The translations under genes were made by a program, and so were the position numbers. The notes under the pieces were generated by a model. The model worked only from the letters and a program-made list of their open reading frames with translations, was not told where the DNA came from and ran no database searches. A stretch of 64,000 nucleotides of DNA, taken from positions 4,245,001-4,309,000 of the forward strand of contig NZ_CP083746.1 in assembly GCF_020151015.1 (NCBI RefSeq). The letters are read 5' to 3'. This document shows positions 18,243 to 27,093 of this stretch, one piece after another. This DNA comes from Pseudomonas sp. p1(2021b) (GTDB lineage: Bacteria; Pseudomonadota; Gammaproteobacteria; Pseudomonadales; Pseudomonadaceae). How positions within the stretch are numbered: position 1 is the stretch's first letter; each line of letters begins with the position of its first letter.

Positions 18243-20084
18243 TCAAGACTTGTTCAAATTAATTATTTTGCTACCTGCAACGTCTACGGAGACGCCTGAC
18301 AGGGTAATGGTGCCATCCGAGTTCATGACAAGCGTGCTCTTCCCCACCTCCAAGGTGATGGATTTAGCAGCTTTTATCTTCACGTCGCCCTGGTCCACCG
18401 TCACAAAATATGACCCCTCCTCCACCGCAATGCTGGTTTCCAGCTTGATGGTTTCGGAATGTTTTCCCTCGACCTTGATTGTTCGATTGCCCCCCACCTG
18501 GAGACTGTCGTCTGCCTCGACCTCGGTATCCAAGTTGCGCTCAGCATGCATAATGATCTGCTCAGCACCCGCCTTGTCTTCAAAGCGGAAGAAGTTCGCG
18601 TTTGATCCTTTACCCTTAGTAGAGCGCGTCAGGAAGCCGCTCTGGGTCTTGTTCGCCGGCAGCGACCACGGCGGTGTATTGGTGCTGTTGTACAGGCTGC
18701 CCATGACCAGCGGGCGGTCCGGGTTGCCGTCGAGGAATACCACCACCACTTCGTCGCCGACGCGTGGGATCTGGATACTGCCGAACCCGCCGCTGGCGCC
18801 GGTTTGGGCGACGCGTACCCAGCAGGAGCTGTGGTCGTTGTACTTGCCGTTACGGTCCCAATGGAACTGGATCTTCACCCGGCCCAGCTCGTCGGTGAAG
18901 ATCTCTTCTCCCGGTGGGCCGACGATGATGGCGGTTTGCGGGCCGGCGATGGTCGGCCTGGGCGTACTCAGTTGCGGGCGGAACGGGATCTTCTTGCGTA
19001 CGCAACTGAAGGTGTTGAAGTAGCTGGCCTGCTGGCCGCTGAGGTAGTTGTTGTGGCCTTCGCTTTCCACGCTCATGATCAGGAACTGGCGGTCTTCCAC
19101 CGGACCCTGGTCGTGGGCGTAATGCTGCAACAGCTCGAACGTGTAGCCGGGCCTCATGGCGCGACAGTTGCTGGCGCCTTCGAATTTCTTGCCACGCAGT
19201 TCCAGGGCCTCGATGCGCAGGCGCAGCAGGGTTTCGCCTTCATCGTAGGTGCCGTGGGTGTATTGGCCGGGGAAGTCGTAGATCTCGAAGCTCTCTACTT
19301 CGCCCTGCTTGTTCTTGCTGTTCATCGCCACCGGCAGGCGGTTGTTGGGCTGGCGGTAGTCGAAGGTCTGCGTGGCCATCTTGCTGGACTGCAGCTGGCG
19401 GTTACCGCTCCACTGGGTGATGGAGTCGGCGGTCTCGGTGACCGAGGCGCTGTGGAAGCGGATCCGCGGTTGCTCGGGGATGTCGACCAGCGTGCTGGAG
19501 TCATCGCAGATGATCATGGTGTGGCCTTCGGCGGTATGCTCGAAGTAGTAGAACATCCCCTCTTCCTCCAGCAGGCGCTGGACGAAGTTGAAGTCGGTCT
19601 CACGGTACTGGGTGATGTAGGTGTAGCGCTTCTGCGGGCGGGTCAGGCGGAACTCATGGCGGGAGAACGCCGGGCACAGGGCGAATACGGCCGTGACCAC
19701 TTCTTCGACCGTGTTGCCCTGGAAGATCCGCGTGTCGAAGCGGTTCTTGAGCATCGAAAACCAGGGGTTGAGCGTGGCGGTATAGCGCGCCATGCCGCCG
19801 TCGCTGCCGATGCTGGCGAAGCGTGTGAGATAACCGGTGATGTAGCGTGGGCCACCTTCAGCGAGTTCGATCTCGATGCTGACGTGCTGGCCCATCATCG
19901 ACTTGAGCGGCACGCCGGAGTCTTCGCAGACCAGCAGCAGTTCGTAGTTGAACGCCTTCGACAGGCCTTCGACGCCCTTGAAGGTTTCCAGCAACAGTTC
20001 CTGTTCGGGGTTGGCCAGGTTGTGAAACTTGAACAGGCGGCGGTTCTGCGGCGACAGCAGCGCTGCGGCCAGGTCCATGGTCAT
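18243..20084 (-). CDS. vgrG: Type VI secretion spike protein VgrG
   Basis: A 613-residue VgrG (gp27/gp5-like trimeric spike). It opens RRLFKFHNLANPEQELLLET, has the gp27-like region to about residue 380, the OB-fold around GEEIFTDELGRVKIQFHWD and VPRVGDEVVV-type elements, and a beta-helical repeat tail ending in DVAGSKIINLNKS. No extended C-terminal effector domain is fused. I chose the ATG at 20084 because AAGGAG lies seven bases upstream; a longer frame to 20183 lacks this. The last roughly 370 bases of the gene (18243-18610) are AT-richer than the rest. No T6SS structural genes lie in the window, so this is an orphan vgrG module. Confidence 0.96.
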   Translation of the reverse strand: MTMDLAAALLSPQNRRLFKFHNLANPEQELLLETFKGVEGLSKAFNYELLLVCEDSGVPLKSMMGQHVSIEIELAEGGPRYITGYLTRFASIGSDGGMARYTATLNPWFSMLKNRFDTRIFQGNTVEEVVTAVFALCPAFSRHEFRLTRPQKRYTYITQYRETDFNFVQRLLEEEGMFYYFEHTAEGHTMIICDDSSTLVDIPEQPRIRFHSASVTETADSITQWSGNRQLQSSKMATQTFDYRQPNNRLPVAMNSKNKQGEVESFEIYDFPGQYTHGTYDEGETLLRLRIEALELRGKKFEGASNCRAMRPGYTFELLQHYAHDQGPVEDRQFLIMSVESEGHNNYLSGQQASYFNTFSCVRKKIPFRPQLSTPRPTIAGPQTAIIVGPPGEEIFTDELGRVKIQFHWDRNGKYNDHSSCWVRVAQTGASGGFGSIQIPRVGDEVVVVFLDGNPDRPLVMGSLYNSTNTPPWSLPANKTQSGFLTRSTKGKGSNANFFRFEDKAGAEQIIMHAERNLDTEVEADDSLQVGGNRTIKVEGKHSETIKLETSIAVEEGSYFVTVDQGDVKIKAAKSITLEVGKSTLVMNSDGTITLSGVSVDVAGSKIINLNKS

Positions 20085-20573
20085 GCGAGATCTCCTTGAA
20101 AACGCGGCCAGCACGCTTATGCGATGCGCAGCTGCAACTCTGATCCAGTATGCGCGCATCATGCGCGCGCTCTGCGAGGCCATGCATAACGGAAAATGCC
20201 ATCACGCAGGCGACCTGGTTCACATACCGAACGACAGGCAAGCAGAGAGGCCCAAAGGAAACACCGGTAAAAACTGCCCTGTCAATTCGCCACAGCCTAC
20301 AAGACATCGATGATGAAGCGTGTCAAGCAATGACATGTTGCCATCATCCGTGCGCTTGACCGCGTTCCGGGAACGGCACGGTTTTTGACGAAAAGCCTGT
20401 CGTAGACGGGTTTCAAGGTGCGTGCCATGACAAGGAAAAAGAAGATTCCGATCTGCTCTATCGTCTTTCGCCATTGCTTAAGCGCTCCCGACGCATAAGC
20501 GGAGAAAAATGTTTCATAACATGGACGGGGTTAGATGAAGGTAGGTGTGATCGCCTGACGCCTGAAATACCCT
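20085..20573. other. Long non-coding gap upstream of vgrG
   Basis: About 490 bases without a supportable gene between vgrG and the plus-strand terminator at 20575. GTCAAGC (20322-20328) and GCTTGAC (20354-20360) are inverted copies around a 25-base spacer. The stretch 20420-20530 is purine- and A-rich. It presumably holds the vgrG promoter (minus strand). A plus-strand transcript ending at 20607 is possible (see the next entry). Confidence 0.4.
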
Positions 20574-20574
20574 G

Positions 20575-20607
20575 GGCCTGCGCGCAGTTTGCGGCGCAGG
20601 CCTTTTT
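20575..20607 (+). terminator. Strong plus-strand terminator with no plus-strand gene in front
   Basis: GGCCTGCGC and GCGCAGGCC form a perfect 9-base stem around GCAGTTTGCG, followed by TTTTT. The T-tract is on the plus strand only. The genes on both sides (vgrG and the PAS chemoreceptor) are on the minus strand, so the terminator has no annotated transcript to end. Confidence 0.75.
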
Positions 20608-20617
20608 CAGCGTTCGC

Positions 20618-21934
20618 TCAAAGGCTCAACTGGCTGGAAAATCGCCCTACCGCATCCACCACCTTCTGCGCACCTTCCTGGATCTCGACGATCACCCCAC
20701 CAGTATCGGCGGCCAACGCCAACCCCTGCTCGGCCTGGCGCTTGCTGGTGTCGATGATATCCACAGCCGCCTGGGCCAGTTGCTCGTTCTGCAGAACTAC
20801 CTTGGCAATCTCGTCGGTGGCTGTGCTGGTACGCGAGGCCAGCTGGCGAACCTCGTCGGCCACCACCGCGAAGCCTCTACCCTGCTCGCCTGCCCGCGCC
20901 GCCTCGATAGCCGCATTGAGCGCCAGCAAGTTGGTCTGCCCGGCGATGTCGCTGATGGTCTTGATGATCGAACCGATCACCCGGGACTGTGTATCCAGCG
21001 CCTGGATGCCTTGGGCCGCGTCCTGCATGGAGCGCTCCAGGCCACGCATCACATCGACGGTCTGGGTCACCACACCGGTGGCCTTGCGCGCGCTGGCATC
21101 GGTGCCCAACGACGTGTTGTAGGCGATGTCCGCAGCCTCGGCAACAGCCAGCTCCTGGTTGACCTGGTCAGTGATCACGGTTGCGAACTTGACCACTTTG
21201 TAGAGCACGTCATGGGCATCGATGATCGGGTTGTAGGATGCCTCCAGCCACACCACCCGGCCATGGGCATCGATGCGCTTGAACCGGTCGGCGACGAACT
21301 CGCCACGGCGCAGCTTGTCCCAGAAAGCCTGGTAGGCCGGCGAATTGGCTTCCTCAGGTTCACAGAAAATACGGTGATGCTTGCCGCGCACCTGCTCCAG
21401 GGAATACCCCATGGCCTGCAGGAAACGGTCATTGGCGGTCAGCACCTCGCCTTGCAGGTTGAACTCGATCAGCGCGGTCGAACGCATCAAAGCTTTGATC
21501 AGGCTTTCGTGCTCGCGAGAGGTCTCGATGGTGCGCGTGAGGTCGCTCGAATGCAGGCTGAAATAGCGGATTCGCCCGTCGCTGCTCTTGACCGGTTGCA
21601 AGATCGAACGCAGCCAGGCTTCCTGGCCATTGCCACGCAGCAGGCGGAAGGCGCCGTTGAGGTGCTCGCCGCGAGTAATGGCGCCTTTCATGCGCTGGTA
21701 GAAGTCCAGCTGCTTCACATGGGCGGGGACGATGTCCTCGATACTGCGCCCGATCAGTTGTTCGGCGCGGTAAAGCATCTCCTGCTCGAAGTTGCTGTTG
21801 ACCGACTCGATACGACCGTCGGGGCCAAGCTGCAAGACCAGCATCTCACTGTCGAGGCTACTCTTGACCTGCTCGACGGACATCAGGTCCTCGCGCAGTT
21901 GCTGGATTTCTTTCTTGAGTTTGCTGTTGAACAT
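20618..21934 (-). CDS. Soluble PAS-PAS methyl-accepting chemotaxis protein (BdlA-like)
   Basis: A 438-residue cytoplasmic receptor without membrane segments. A coiled N-terminus is followed by two PAS domains (about 25-135, [15 protein letters not shown]; about 145-255, [22 protein letters not shown]) and a short signalling domain containing [20 protein letters not shown], with abbreviated flanking helices. The layout and length match BdlA, the P. aeruginosa biofilm-dispersion protein, which senses through PAS-bound cofactor and affects c-di-GMP; a similar role is inferred only from architecture. The ATG follows GGGAGCGGTC. Confidence 0.92.
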   Translation of the reverse strand: MFNSKLKKEIQQLREDLMSVEQVKSSLDSEMLVLQLGPDGRIESVNSNFEQEMLYRAEQLIGRSIEDIVPAHVKQLDFYQRMKGAITRGEHLNGAFRLLRGNGQEAWLRSILQPVKSSDGRIRYFSLHSSDLTRTIETSREHESLIKALMRSTALIEFNLQGEVLTANDRFLQAMGYSLEQVRGKHHRIFCEPEEANSPAYQAFWDKLRRGEFVADRFKRIDAHGRVVWLEASYNPIIDAHDVLYKVVKFATVITDQVNQELAVAEAADIAYNTSLGTDASARKATGVVTQTVDVMRGLERSMQDAAQGIQALDTQSRVIGSIIKTISDIAGQTNLLALNAAIEAARAGEQGRGFAVVADEVRQLASRTSTATDEIAKVVLQNEQLAQAAVDIIDTSKRQAEQGLALAADTGGVIVEIQEGAQKVVDAVGRFSSQLSL

Positions 21935-22101
21935 GACCGCTCCCGGGAGCGCACCCCGACCGTTGGATACTTCTGCATCGGCTGGCCCTGAAGGATTCTT
22001 GAGTGCCCCGCAAGGAAATGTTCACACGGGCAAAACCCGCGTCACTGGCCAGCCACGAATCTGTCACATGAACGCAACAGCTCAGGCGGACACTTTTTGT
22101 C

Positions 22102-23319
22102 ATGAACATACCGCCCCTGCGCATCACCCTGGTCACCGAAACCTTTCCACCCGAAATCAATGGCGTGGCCAATACCCTTGGCCGCCTCAGCGATGGCCTG
22201 CGCCAACGCGGGCATCAGGTGGAACTGGTACGCCCTCGCCAGGCCAGCGACAACGCCAGCCGCGACACCGACGACCTGTTGCTCTGCCGTGGTTGGCCGT
22301 TGCCTGGCTACCCAGGTTTGCAATGGGGTGAAATCGCCAAGCGCACCTTGGTACGACGCTGGCGTCGGCAACGCCCGGATGTGCTCTACATCGCTACCGA
22401 AGGCCCGTTGGGGCTGAGCGCCCTGCGTGCCGCGCGGCACCTGGGCATCGCCGTGGTCAGCGGCTTCCATACCAACTTTCCCCAGTACTCGGGGCAATAT
22501 GGGCTGGGCCTGCTGACCCGCCTGCTCACCCATTACCTGCGATGGTTTCACCGGCGCACCGCGGTCACCCTGGTGCCCAGTGCCAGCCAGCGCCTGGAGC
22601 TCGAGCGCCGGGGCTTCGAACGCCTGGGGCTGATGGCACGGGGGGTCGATGCCTGCCTGTTCAACCCGGCCCGGCGTAGCCAAGCGTTACGCCAGGCATG
22701 GGGCCTGGGGCCGGACGATATCGCCGTGATCCATGTCGGCCGCCTGGCTGCGGAGAAAAACCTGGGGCTGTTGCAGCCCTGCCTGGACGCGTTGCACAAG
22801 GCTTATCCACAGCGGCGCATGCGCTTGGTGGTCGTGGGCGACGGGCCACAACGCGAGCGCCTCGAGCAGTCGCTGCCCGATGCCGTGTTCTGCGGTGCGC
22901 AGCGGGGCGAAGCGCTGGCAGAGCACTATGCCAGCGGCGACCTGTTTCTGTTCCCCAGCCTGACCGAGACGTTCGGCAACGTGGTACTCGAGGCGTTGGC
23001 CTCAGGCCTGGCCGTGGTCGCCTACGACGAAGCGGCCGCCGCCCAGCATATCCGTCATGGGCATAGCGGGAGCCTGGCCATGCCGGGTGACCAGGCGGGG
23101 TTCATCGACGCGGCGTGCTGGTTGCTGGAGGAAGAGGAAACCTTGCGCAGGGTGCGCCTGAATGCACGCCAGCATGCCAGTCGACAAGGCTGGCCCACGA
23201 TCATCGAGCAGTTCGAGGGATATCTGGCCGGTGCGTGCCGTCAGGTTGCCCGCCAGGATGGCGGAGCAGTGAAGGGAGCGTTGGCGACCAAGCCTGGCTC
23301 GACAGCACCGCACAGTTAA
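22102..23319 (+). CDS. GT4-family glycosyltransferase
   Basis: A 405-residue GT-B enzyme. The N-terminal acceptor domain begins RITLVTETFPPEINGVANTL, a signature of the MgtA/SqdX-like branch that adds hexoses to lipids. The C-terminal nucleotide-sugar domain has HVGRLAAEKNLG, VGDGPQR and the E-x7-E motif in PSLTETFGNVVLEALASG. A lipid acceptor is therefore likely but unproven. The sequence CTGTCACATGA about 40 bases upstream resembles one Pho-box half only. The gene is divergent from the PAS chemoreceptor. Confidence 0.88.
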   Translation: MNIPPLRITLVTETFPPEINGVANTLGRLSDGLRQRGHQVELVRPRQASDNASRDTDDLLLCRGWPLPGYPGLQWGEIAKRTLVRRWRRQRPDVLYIATEGPLGLSALRAARHLGIAVVSGFHTNFPQYSGQYGLGLLTRLLTHYLRWFHRRTAVTLVPSASQRLELERRGFERLGLMARGVDACLFNPARRSQALRQAWGLGPDDIAVIHVGRLAAEKNLGLLQPCLDALHKAYPQRRMRLVVVGDGPQRERLEQSLPDAVFCGAQRGEALAEHYASGDLFLFPSLTETFGNVVLEALASGLAVVAYDEAAAAQHIRHGHSGSLAMPGDQAGFIDAACWLLEEEETLRRVRLNARQHASRQGWPTIIEQFEGYLAGACRQVARQDGGAVKGALATKPGSTAPHS

Positions 23320-23330
23320 TCACCTCAAGG

Positions 23331-23408
23331 CCCCATCGCGGGGCAAGCCCGCCCCACCGAGATTACGCCGCTCTCTTCTACGGGGGCTTTTCCCGCGATA
23401 GCCCCCCG
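23331..23408. repeat. REP pair, right arm degenerate
   Basis: CATCGCGGGGCAAGCCCGCCCCAC is followed about 20 bases later by an inverted, decayed partner (CTACGGGGGCTTTTCCCGCGATA), in the gap between two convergent genes. Confidence 0.6.
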
Positions 23409-23413
23409 GATAT

Positions 23414-23896
23414 TCAGCCCAAGGCCTTCTCGATCGCCTGCACGACCGCCGGATCATCCGGTGCGGTACGCGGTGCGAAACGGGCCAGCACGCGCCCGTC
23501 CTTGCCCACCAGGAACTTCTCGAAGTTCCAGGTGATATCCCCTGGGAACTCGGCACCCTCGCCCGCCAGCAGCCGATACAGCGCATGACGCTGCGGCCCG
23601 TTGACCTCGAGCTTGGCGCCCAACGGGAAACTCACCCCGTAGTTGAGGCTGCAGAATTCCTGGATGTCCTTTTCGCTGCCCGGCTCTTGCCCGGCGAACT
23701 GGTTGCACGGCAGGCCCAGGACATTGAAGCCTTTGTCCTTATAGACCTGGTACAGGTTCTCCAGGGCTTTGTATTGCGGCGTCAGGCCACACTTGGAGGC
23801 GACATTGACCACCAACACCACCTGGCCCTTGAACGGTGCGAGGGGCAATTCCTCGCCGTTCAGCGCCTTCAACGTCAGGTCGTGAAATGCACTCAT
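23414..23896 (-). CDS. Glutathione peroxidase family thiol peroxidase
   Basis: A 160-residue peroxidase reducing hydrogen or organic peroxides. The peroxidatic cysteine motif NVASKCGLTPQYKALE is at about residues 31-46 and LGLPCNQFAGQEPGS follows at about 62-76 with the glutamine of the catalytic site; a conserved WNFEKFLV lies near 125-132. These are Cys-type enzymes that usually take electrons from thioredoxin or glutathione. I chose the ATG at 23896 for GGGGAG five bases upstream; the longer upstream frame has no family similarity. Single-gene unit. Confidence 0.95.
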   Translation of the reverse strand: MSAFHDLTLKALNGEELPLAPFKGQVVLVVNVASKCGLTPQYKALENLYQVYKDKGFNVLGLPCNQFAGQEPGSEKDIQEFCSLNYGVSFPLGAKLEVNGPQRHALYRLLAGEGAEFPGDITWNFEKFLVGKDGRVLARFAPRTAPDDPAVVQAIEKALG

Positions 23897-24041
23897 GATG
23901 ACTCCCCTCTCAGGTTCCCGATGGTCGCAGGGGCGAATCGCGCCCACTAAAAAGGCGCGCGGCCAAACCGTCATCCTTCCCCAAGGAAGGCAAAACGGCT
24001 TGCCCGAGCGCCTGGCGACTCTCTGAGCTTAGCGCAGAAAA

Positions 24042-24527
24042 TCAGTGGTGATGACCACCTTCACCGTGGATGTGACGGTGAGCGATTTCTTCGTCGCTGG
24101 CGTCACGCACGTTGACTACCTTGACCTTGAAGTTCAGGCGCTGGCCGGCCAGCGGGTGGTTGCCGTCGACGGTGATGTCGTCGCCGTCGATGTCGCGGAT
24201 GGTGACGATCTGCATCTGACCGTCCGGCGCCGACGCGTGGAACTGCATGCCGACTTCCAGTTGGTCGACGCCTTCGAACAGGCTGCGGTTCAGGGTGCTG
24301 ACCAGCTCGGCCAGGTATTCGCCGTAGGCTTCTTCAGGTTCGATGGCGACGTTCAGCTCGTCACCGGCCTGCTTGCCTTCCAGGGCTTTTTCCAGGCCCG
24401 GGATGATGTTGGCGGCACCGTGCAGGTACACCAGCGGCGCACCACCGGCGGAACTGTCGATGACCTCCCCGGCGTCGTTGGTCAGGGTATAGTCGATGGA
24501 GACAGCCTTGTTGGCGGCGATCAGCAT
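24042..24527 (-). CDS. slyD: SlyD-like FKBP-type peptidyl-prolyl isomerase
   Basis: A 161-residue FKBP-type prolyl isomerase and chaperone. It opens MLIAANKAVSIDYTLTNDAG, has the FKBP active-site region YLHGAANIIPGLEKALEGK, the insert-in-flap chaperone domain (about 65-125), and a His-rich C-terminus (HRHIHGEGGHHH) able to bind nickel or other metals. SlyD can deliver nickel to hydrogenases or urease; with no such genes nearby, that role is not supported here. It is divergent from the DUF3565 gene. Confidence 0.92.
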   Translation of the reverse strand: MLIAANKAVSIDYTLTNDAGEVIDSSAGGAPLVYLHGAANIIPGLEKALEGKQAGDELNVAIEPEEAYGEYLAELVSTLNRSLFEGVDQLEVGMQFHASAPDGQMQIVTIRDIDGDDITVDGNHPLAGQRLNFKVKVVNVRDASDEEIAHRHIHGEGGHHH

Positions 24528-24597
24528 GGGGCAAGACCTTTTGCAAAAGAATGTAGAGCGATCAAGTGTAACCAACGCATCGCCCGATTGCGAACGC

Positions 24598-24828
24598 GTG
24601 TCGGGGAATGACAAATCCGTCAGTCGGATCACCGGCTTTCACCAGGACGAAGAGGGCCATTGGGTGGTCGAGCTGTCGTGCGGCCATACCCAGCATTTGC
24701 GCCACCAGCCTCCATGGCAGGCGAGGCCCTGGGTGCTGGACCCGGCCGAGCGCCAGCGCCACATCGGCCAGGTATTTGCCTGCGGCTGGTGCGCCCAGGG
24801 GGTCGATAGCGATACCCTTGGCGGCTGA
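24598..24828 (+). CDS. DUF3565 small cysteine-containing protein
   Basis: A 76-residue protein. The recognisable DUF3565 core starts SRITGFHQDEEGHWVVELSC and contains CGHTQHLRHQPPW and FACGWC, suggesting a metal- or redox-active His/Cys site. Homologues have been labelled pressure-regulated protein; no function is established. The start is uncertain: I chose GTG at 24598, which leaves a short N-terminal tail, but the frame is open upstream to an ATG at 24526 that would overlap slyD. It ends 31 bases before pta and may be in its operon. Confidence 0.75.
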   Translation: MSGNDKSVSRITGFHQDEEGHWVVELSCGHTQHLRHQPPWQARPWVLDPAERQRHIGQVFACGWCAQGVDSDTLGG

Positions 24829-24859
24829 CCCCTTGCACCGCTTATTTCGAGAAGCACGC

Positions 24860-26950
24860 ATGCAGACATTTTTCATCGCGCCGACCGACTTCGGTGTCGG
24901 CCTGACCTCCATCAGCCTGGGCCTGGTGCGCACCTTGGAGCGCGGCGGGCTGAAGGTCGGCTTCTTCAAGCCGATCGCCCAGCATCACCCCGGCGATACC
25001 GGCCCCGAGCGCTCCAGCGAACTGGTGGCGCGCACCCATGGCATCCGCCCGCCGACGCCCCTGAGCCTGGCCCAGGTCGAGCGCATGCTCGGCGATGGCC
25101 AGCTGGACGAGCTGCTCGAGGAGATCATCCGTCTTTACCAACAGGCCTGCATCGGCAACGACGTGGTGGTGGTCGAGGGCATGGTGCCGACCCGCCACGC
25201 CAGCTACGCCGCGCGGGTCAACCTGCACTTGGCCAAGAGCCTGGACGCCGAGGTGATCCTGGTGTCGGCGCCGGAAAACGAAGTGCTCAGCGAGCTCTCC
25301 GGGCGTGTCGAGCTGCAGGCTCAGCTGTTCGGCGGCCCACGCGACCCGAAGGTGCTCGGGGTCGTGCTCAACAAGGTGCGCACCGACGAAAGCATGGCCG
25401 CCTTCGCCGCCCGCCTGCGCGAGCATTCGCCGCTGCTGCGCGGCGACGACTTCCGCCTGCTGGGGTGCATCCCCTACCAGCCCGAGCTCAACGCCCCGCG
25501 TACCCGCGACGTGGCCGAGCTGCTCGGCGCCCAGGTGCTCAATGCCGGGGACTACGAACAACGGCGCATGAACACCATCATCATCTGCGCCCGTACCGTG
25601 GCCAATACCGTGCCACTGCTCAAGCCCGGCACCCTGGTGGTGACCCCGGGCGATCGCGACGACATCATCCTCGCCGTGAGCCTGGCAGCCATCAATGGCG
25701 TACCGTTGGCTGGCCTGCTGCTGACCAGCGACAGCAAGCCCGACCCGCGCATCCTGGAACTGTGCCGAGGCGCCCTGCAGGCCGGGCTGCCAATTCTTTC
25801 GGTGGGTACCGGCTCGTATGACACCGCCAACCGTCTCAATTCGCTCAACCGGGAAATCCCGGTGGATGACCGTGAACGCGCCGAGTTCATCACCGACTTC
25901 GTCGCCAGCCACCTCGACGCGGCCTGGCTGCACCAGCGCTGCGGCACGCCGCGCGAGCTGCGCCTGTCGCCAGCGGTATTCCGCTACCAGCTGATCCAGC
26001 GCGCCCAGCAGGCGAACAAGCGCATTGTCCTGCCCGAGGGCGCCGAGCCGCTGCTGGTACAAGCAGCGGCCATCTGCCAGGCCCGCGGCATCGCCCGTTG
26101 CGTGCTGCTGGCCAAGCCCGAGGAGGTCGAGGCGGTAGCCCGCGCCCAGGGCATCACCCTGCCGCCTGACCTGGAAGTCCTCGATCCAGAGGCGATTCGC
26201 GGGCGCTACGTCGAGCCCATGGTGGAGCTGCGCCGCAGCCGCAACCTCAACGCGCCGATGGCCGAACAGCAGCTGGAAGACCCGGTGGTGGTCGGCACCA
26301 TGATGCTGGCCCTGGATGAAGTCGACGGTCTGGTCTCGGGCCTGGTGCATTCCACTGCCAACACCATTCGCCCGGCCTTGCAGTTGATCAAGACCGCGCC
26401 GGGCAGCAGCCTGGTGTCCTCGGTGTTCTTCATGCTGTTCCCCGAGCAAGTGCTGGTATATGGCGACTGCGTGATGAACCCGCACCCCAGCGCCGCGGAG
26501 CTGGCCGAGATCGCGCGGCAGAGCGCCGAGTCGGCCCAGGCCTTGGGTATCGCGCCACGGGTGGCGATGCTCAGCTATTCAAGCGACTCGGCGGCCAGCG
26601 ACGAAGAAGTGGAGAAGGTGCGCGAAGCCACGCGTCTGGCGCAGGAAGCCGAACATGACCTGCTGATCGACGGCCCGTTGCAGTACGACGCGGCGGCCAA
26701 CCCTGAGATCGCGCGCCAGTTGGCACCGGCAAGCCCGGTGGCGGGCCGTGCCACGGTGTTCGTATTCCCGGACCTCAACACTGGCAACACTACCCACAAG
26801 GCGGTGCAGCGCAGTGCCGATTGTGTCAGCCTGGGGCCGATGCTGCAGGGGTTGCGCAAGCCGGTGAACGACCTGCCACGGGGGGCACAGGTGGACGATA
26901 TCGTGCATACCATCGCCTTGACTGCGATTCAGGCCAGTACCGTGCGCTGA
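24860..26950 (+). CDS. pta: Phosphate acetyltransferase
   Basis: Pta interconverts acetyl-CoA and acetyl phosphate. The 696-residue length indicates the long form. An N-terminal P-loop-like AAA_26 domain starts FFIAPTDFGVGLTSISLGLV, a DRTGG domain lies in the middle (about 215-330), and the catalytic PTA domain is at about 370-690 with NIVLPEGAEP-like and LVSGLVHSTANTIRPALQ motifs. No acetate kinase gene is visible here, although the pair is often adjacent in other bacteria. It ends before a large inverted REP pair and is convergent with the OmpA-type gene. Confidence 0.97.
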   Translation: MQTFFIAPTDFGVGLTSISLGLVRTLERGGLKVGFFKPIAQHHPGDTGPERSSELVARTHGIRPPTPLSLAQVERMLGDGQLDELLEEIIRLYQQACIGNDVVVVEGMVPTRHASYAARVNLHLAKSLDAEVILVSAPENEVLSELSGRVELQAQLFGGPRDPKVLGVVLNKVRTDESMAAFAARLREHSPLLRGDDFRLLGCIPYQPELNAPRTRDVAELLGAQVLNAGDYEQRRMNTIIICARTVANTVPLLKPGTLVVTPGDRDDIILAVSLAAINGVPLAGLLLTSDSKPDPRILELCRGALQAGLPILSVGTGSYDTANRLNSLNREIPVDDRERAEFITDFVASHLDAAWLHQRCGTPRELRLSPAVFRYQLIQRAQQANKRIVLPEGAEPLLVQAAAICQARGIARCVLLAKPEEVEAVARAQGITLPPDLEVLDPEAIRGRYVEPMVELRRSRNLNAPMAEQQLEDPVVVGTMMLALDEVDGLVSGLVHSTANTIRPALQLIKTAPGSSLVSSVFFMLFPEQVLVYGDCVMNPHPSAAELAEIARQSAESAQALGIAPRVAMLSYSSDSAASDEEVEKVREATRLAQEAEHDLLIDGPLQYDAAANPEIARQLAPASPVAGRATVFVFPDLNTGNTTHKAVQRSADCVSLGPMLQGLRKPVNDLPRGAQVDDIVHTIALTAIQASTVR

Positions 26951-26960
26951 CATGCAAAAA

Positions 26961-27081
26961 GGGGCCGCTATGCGCCCCAATCGCGGGACAAGCCCGCTCC
27001 CACAGGAGTTGCGCCATCTTGGAGGCAGCTAGAAACCTGTGGGAGCGGGCTTGTCCCGCGATTGGGGCGCGTAGCGGCCCC
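26961..27081. repeat. Near-perfect 46-base inverted REP pair
   Basis: The left arm (26961-27006) and right arm (27036-27081) match at 45 of 46 positions as inverted copies, with a 29-base spacer. Each arm holds GCGGGACAAGCCCGCTCC next to a GGGGC..GCCCC mini-hairpin. It lies between convergent pta and the OmpA-type gene and would form a very long hairpin in either transcript. Confidence 0.95.
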
Positions 27082-27093
27082 TCGTTTTCTGCC

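Noticed and set aside
20085..20183. Extended VgrG start at 20183.
   Set aside because: No ribosome site; the ATG at 20084 has AAGGAG at seven bases and fits the family start.
22061..22080. Pho box before the GT4 glycosyltransferase.
   Set aside because: CTGTCAC is present but the second half (ACGCAAC) matches the consensus too poorly.
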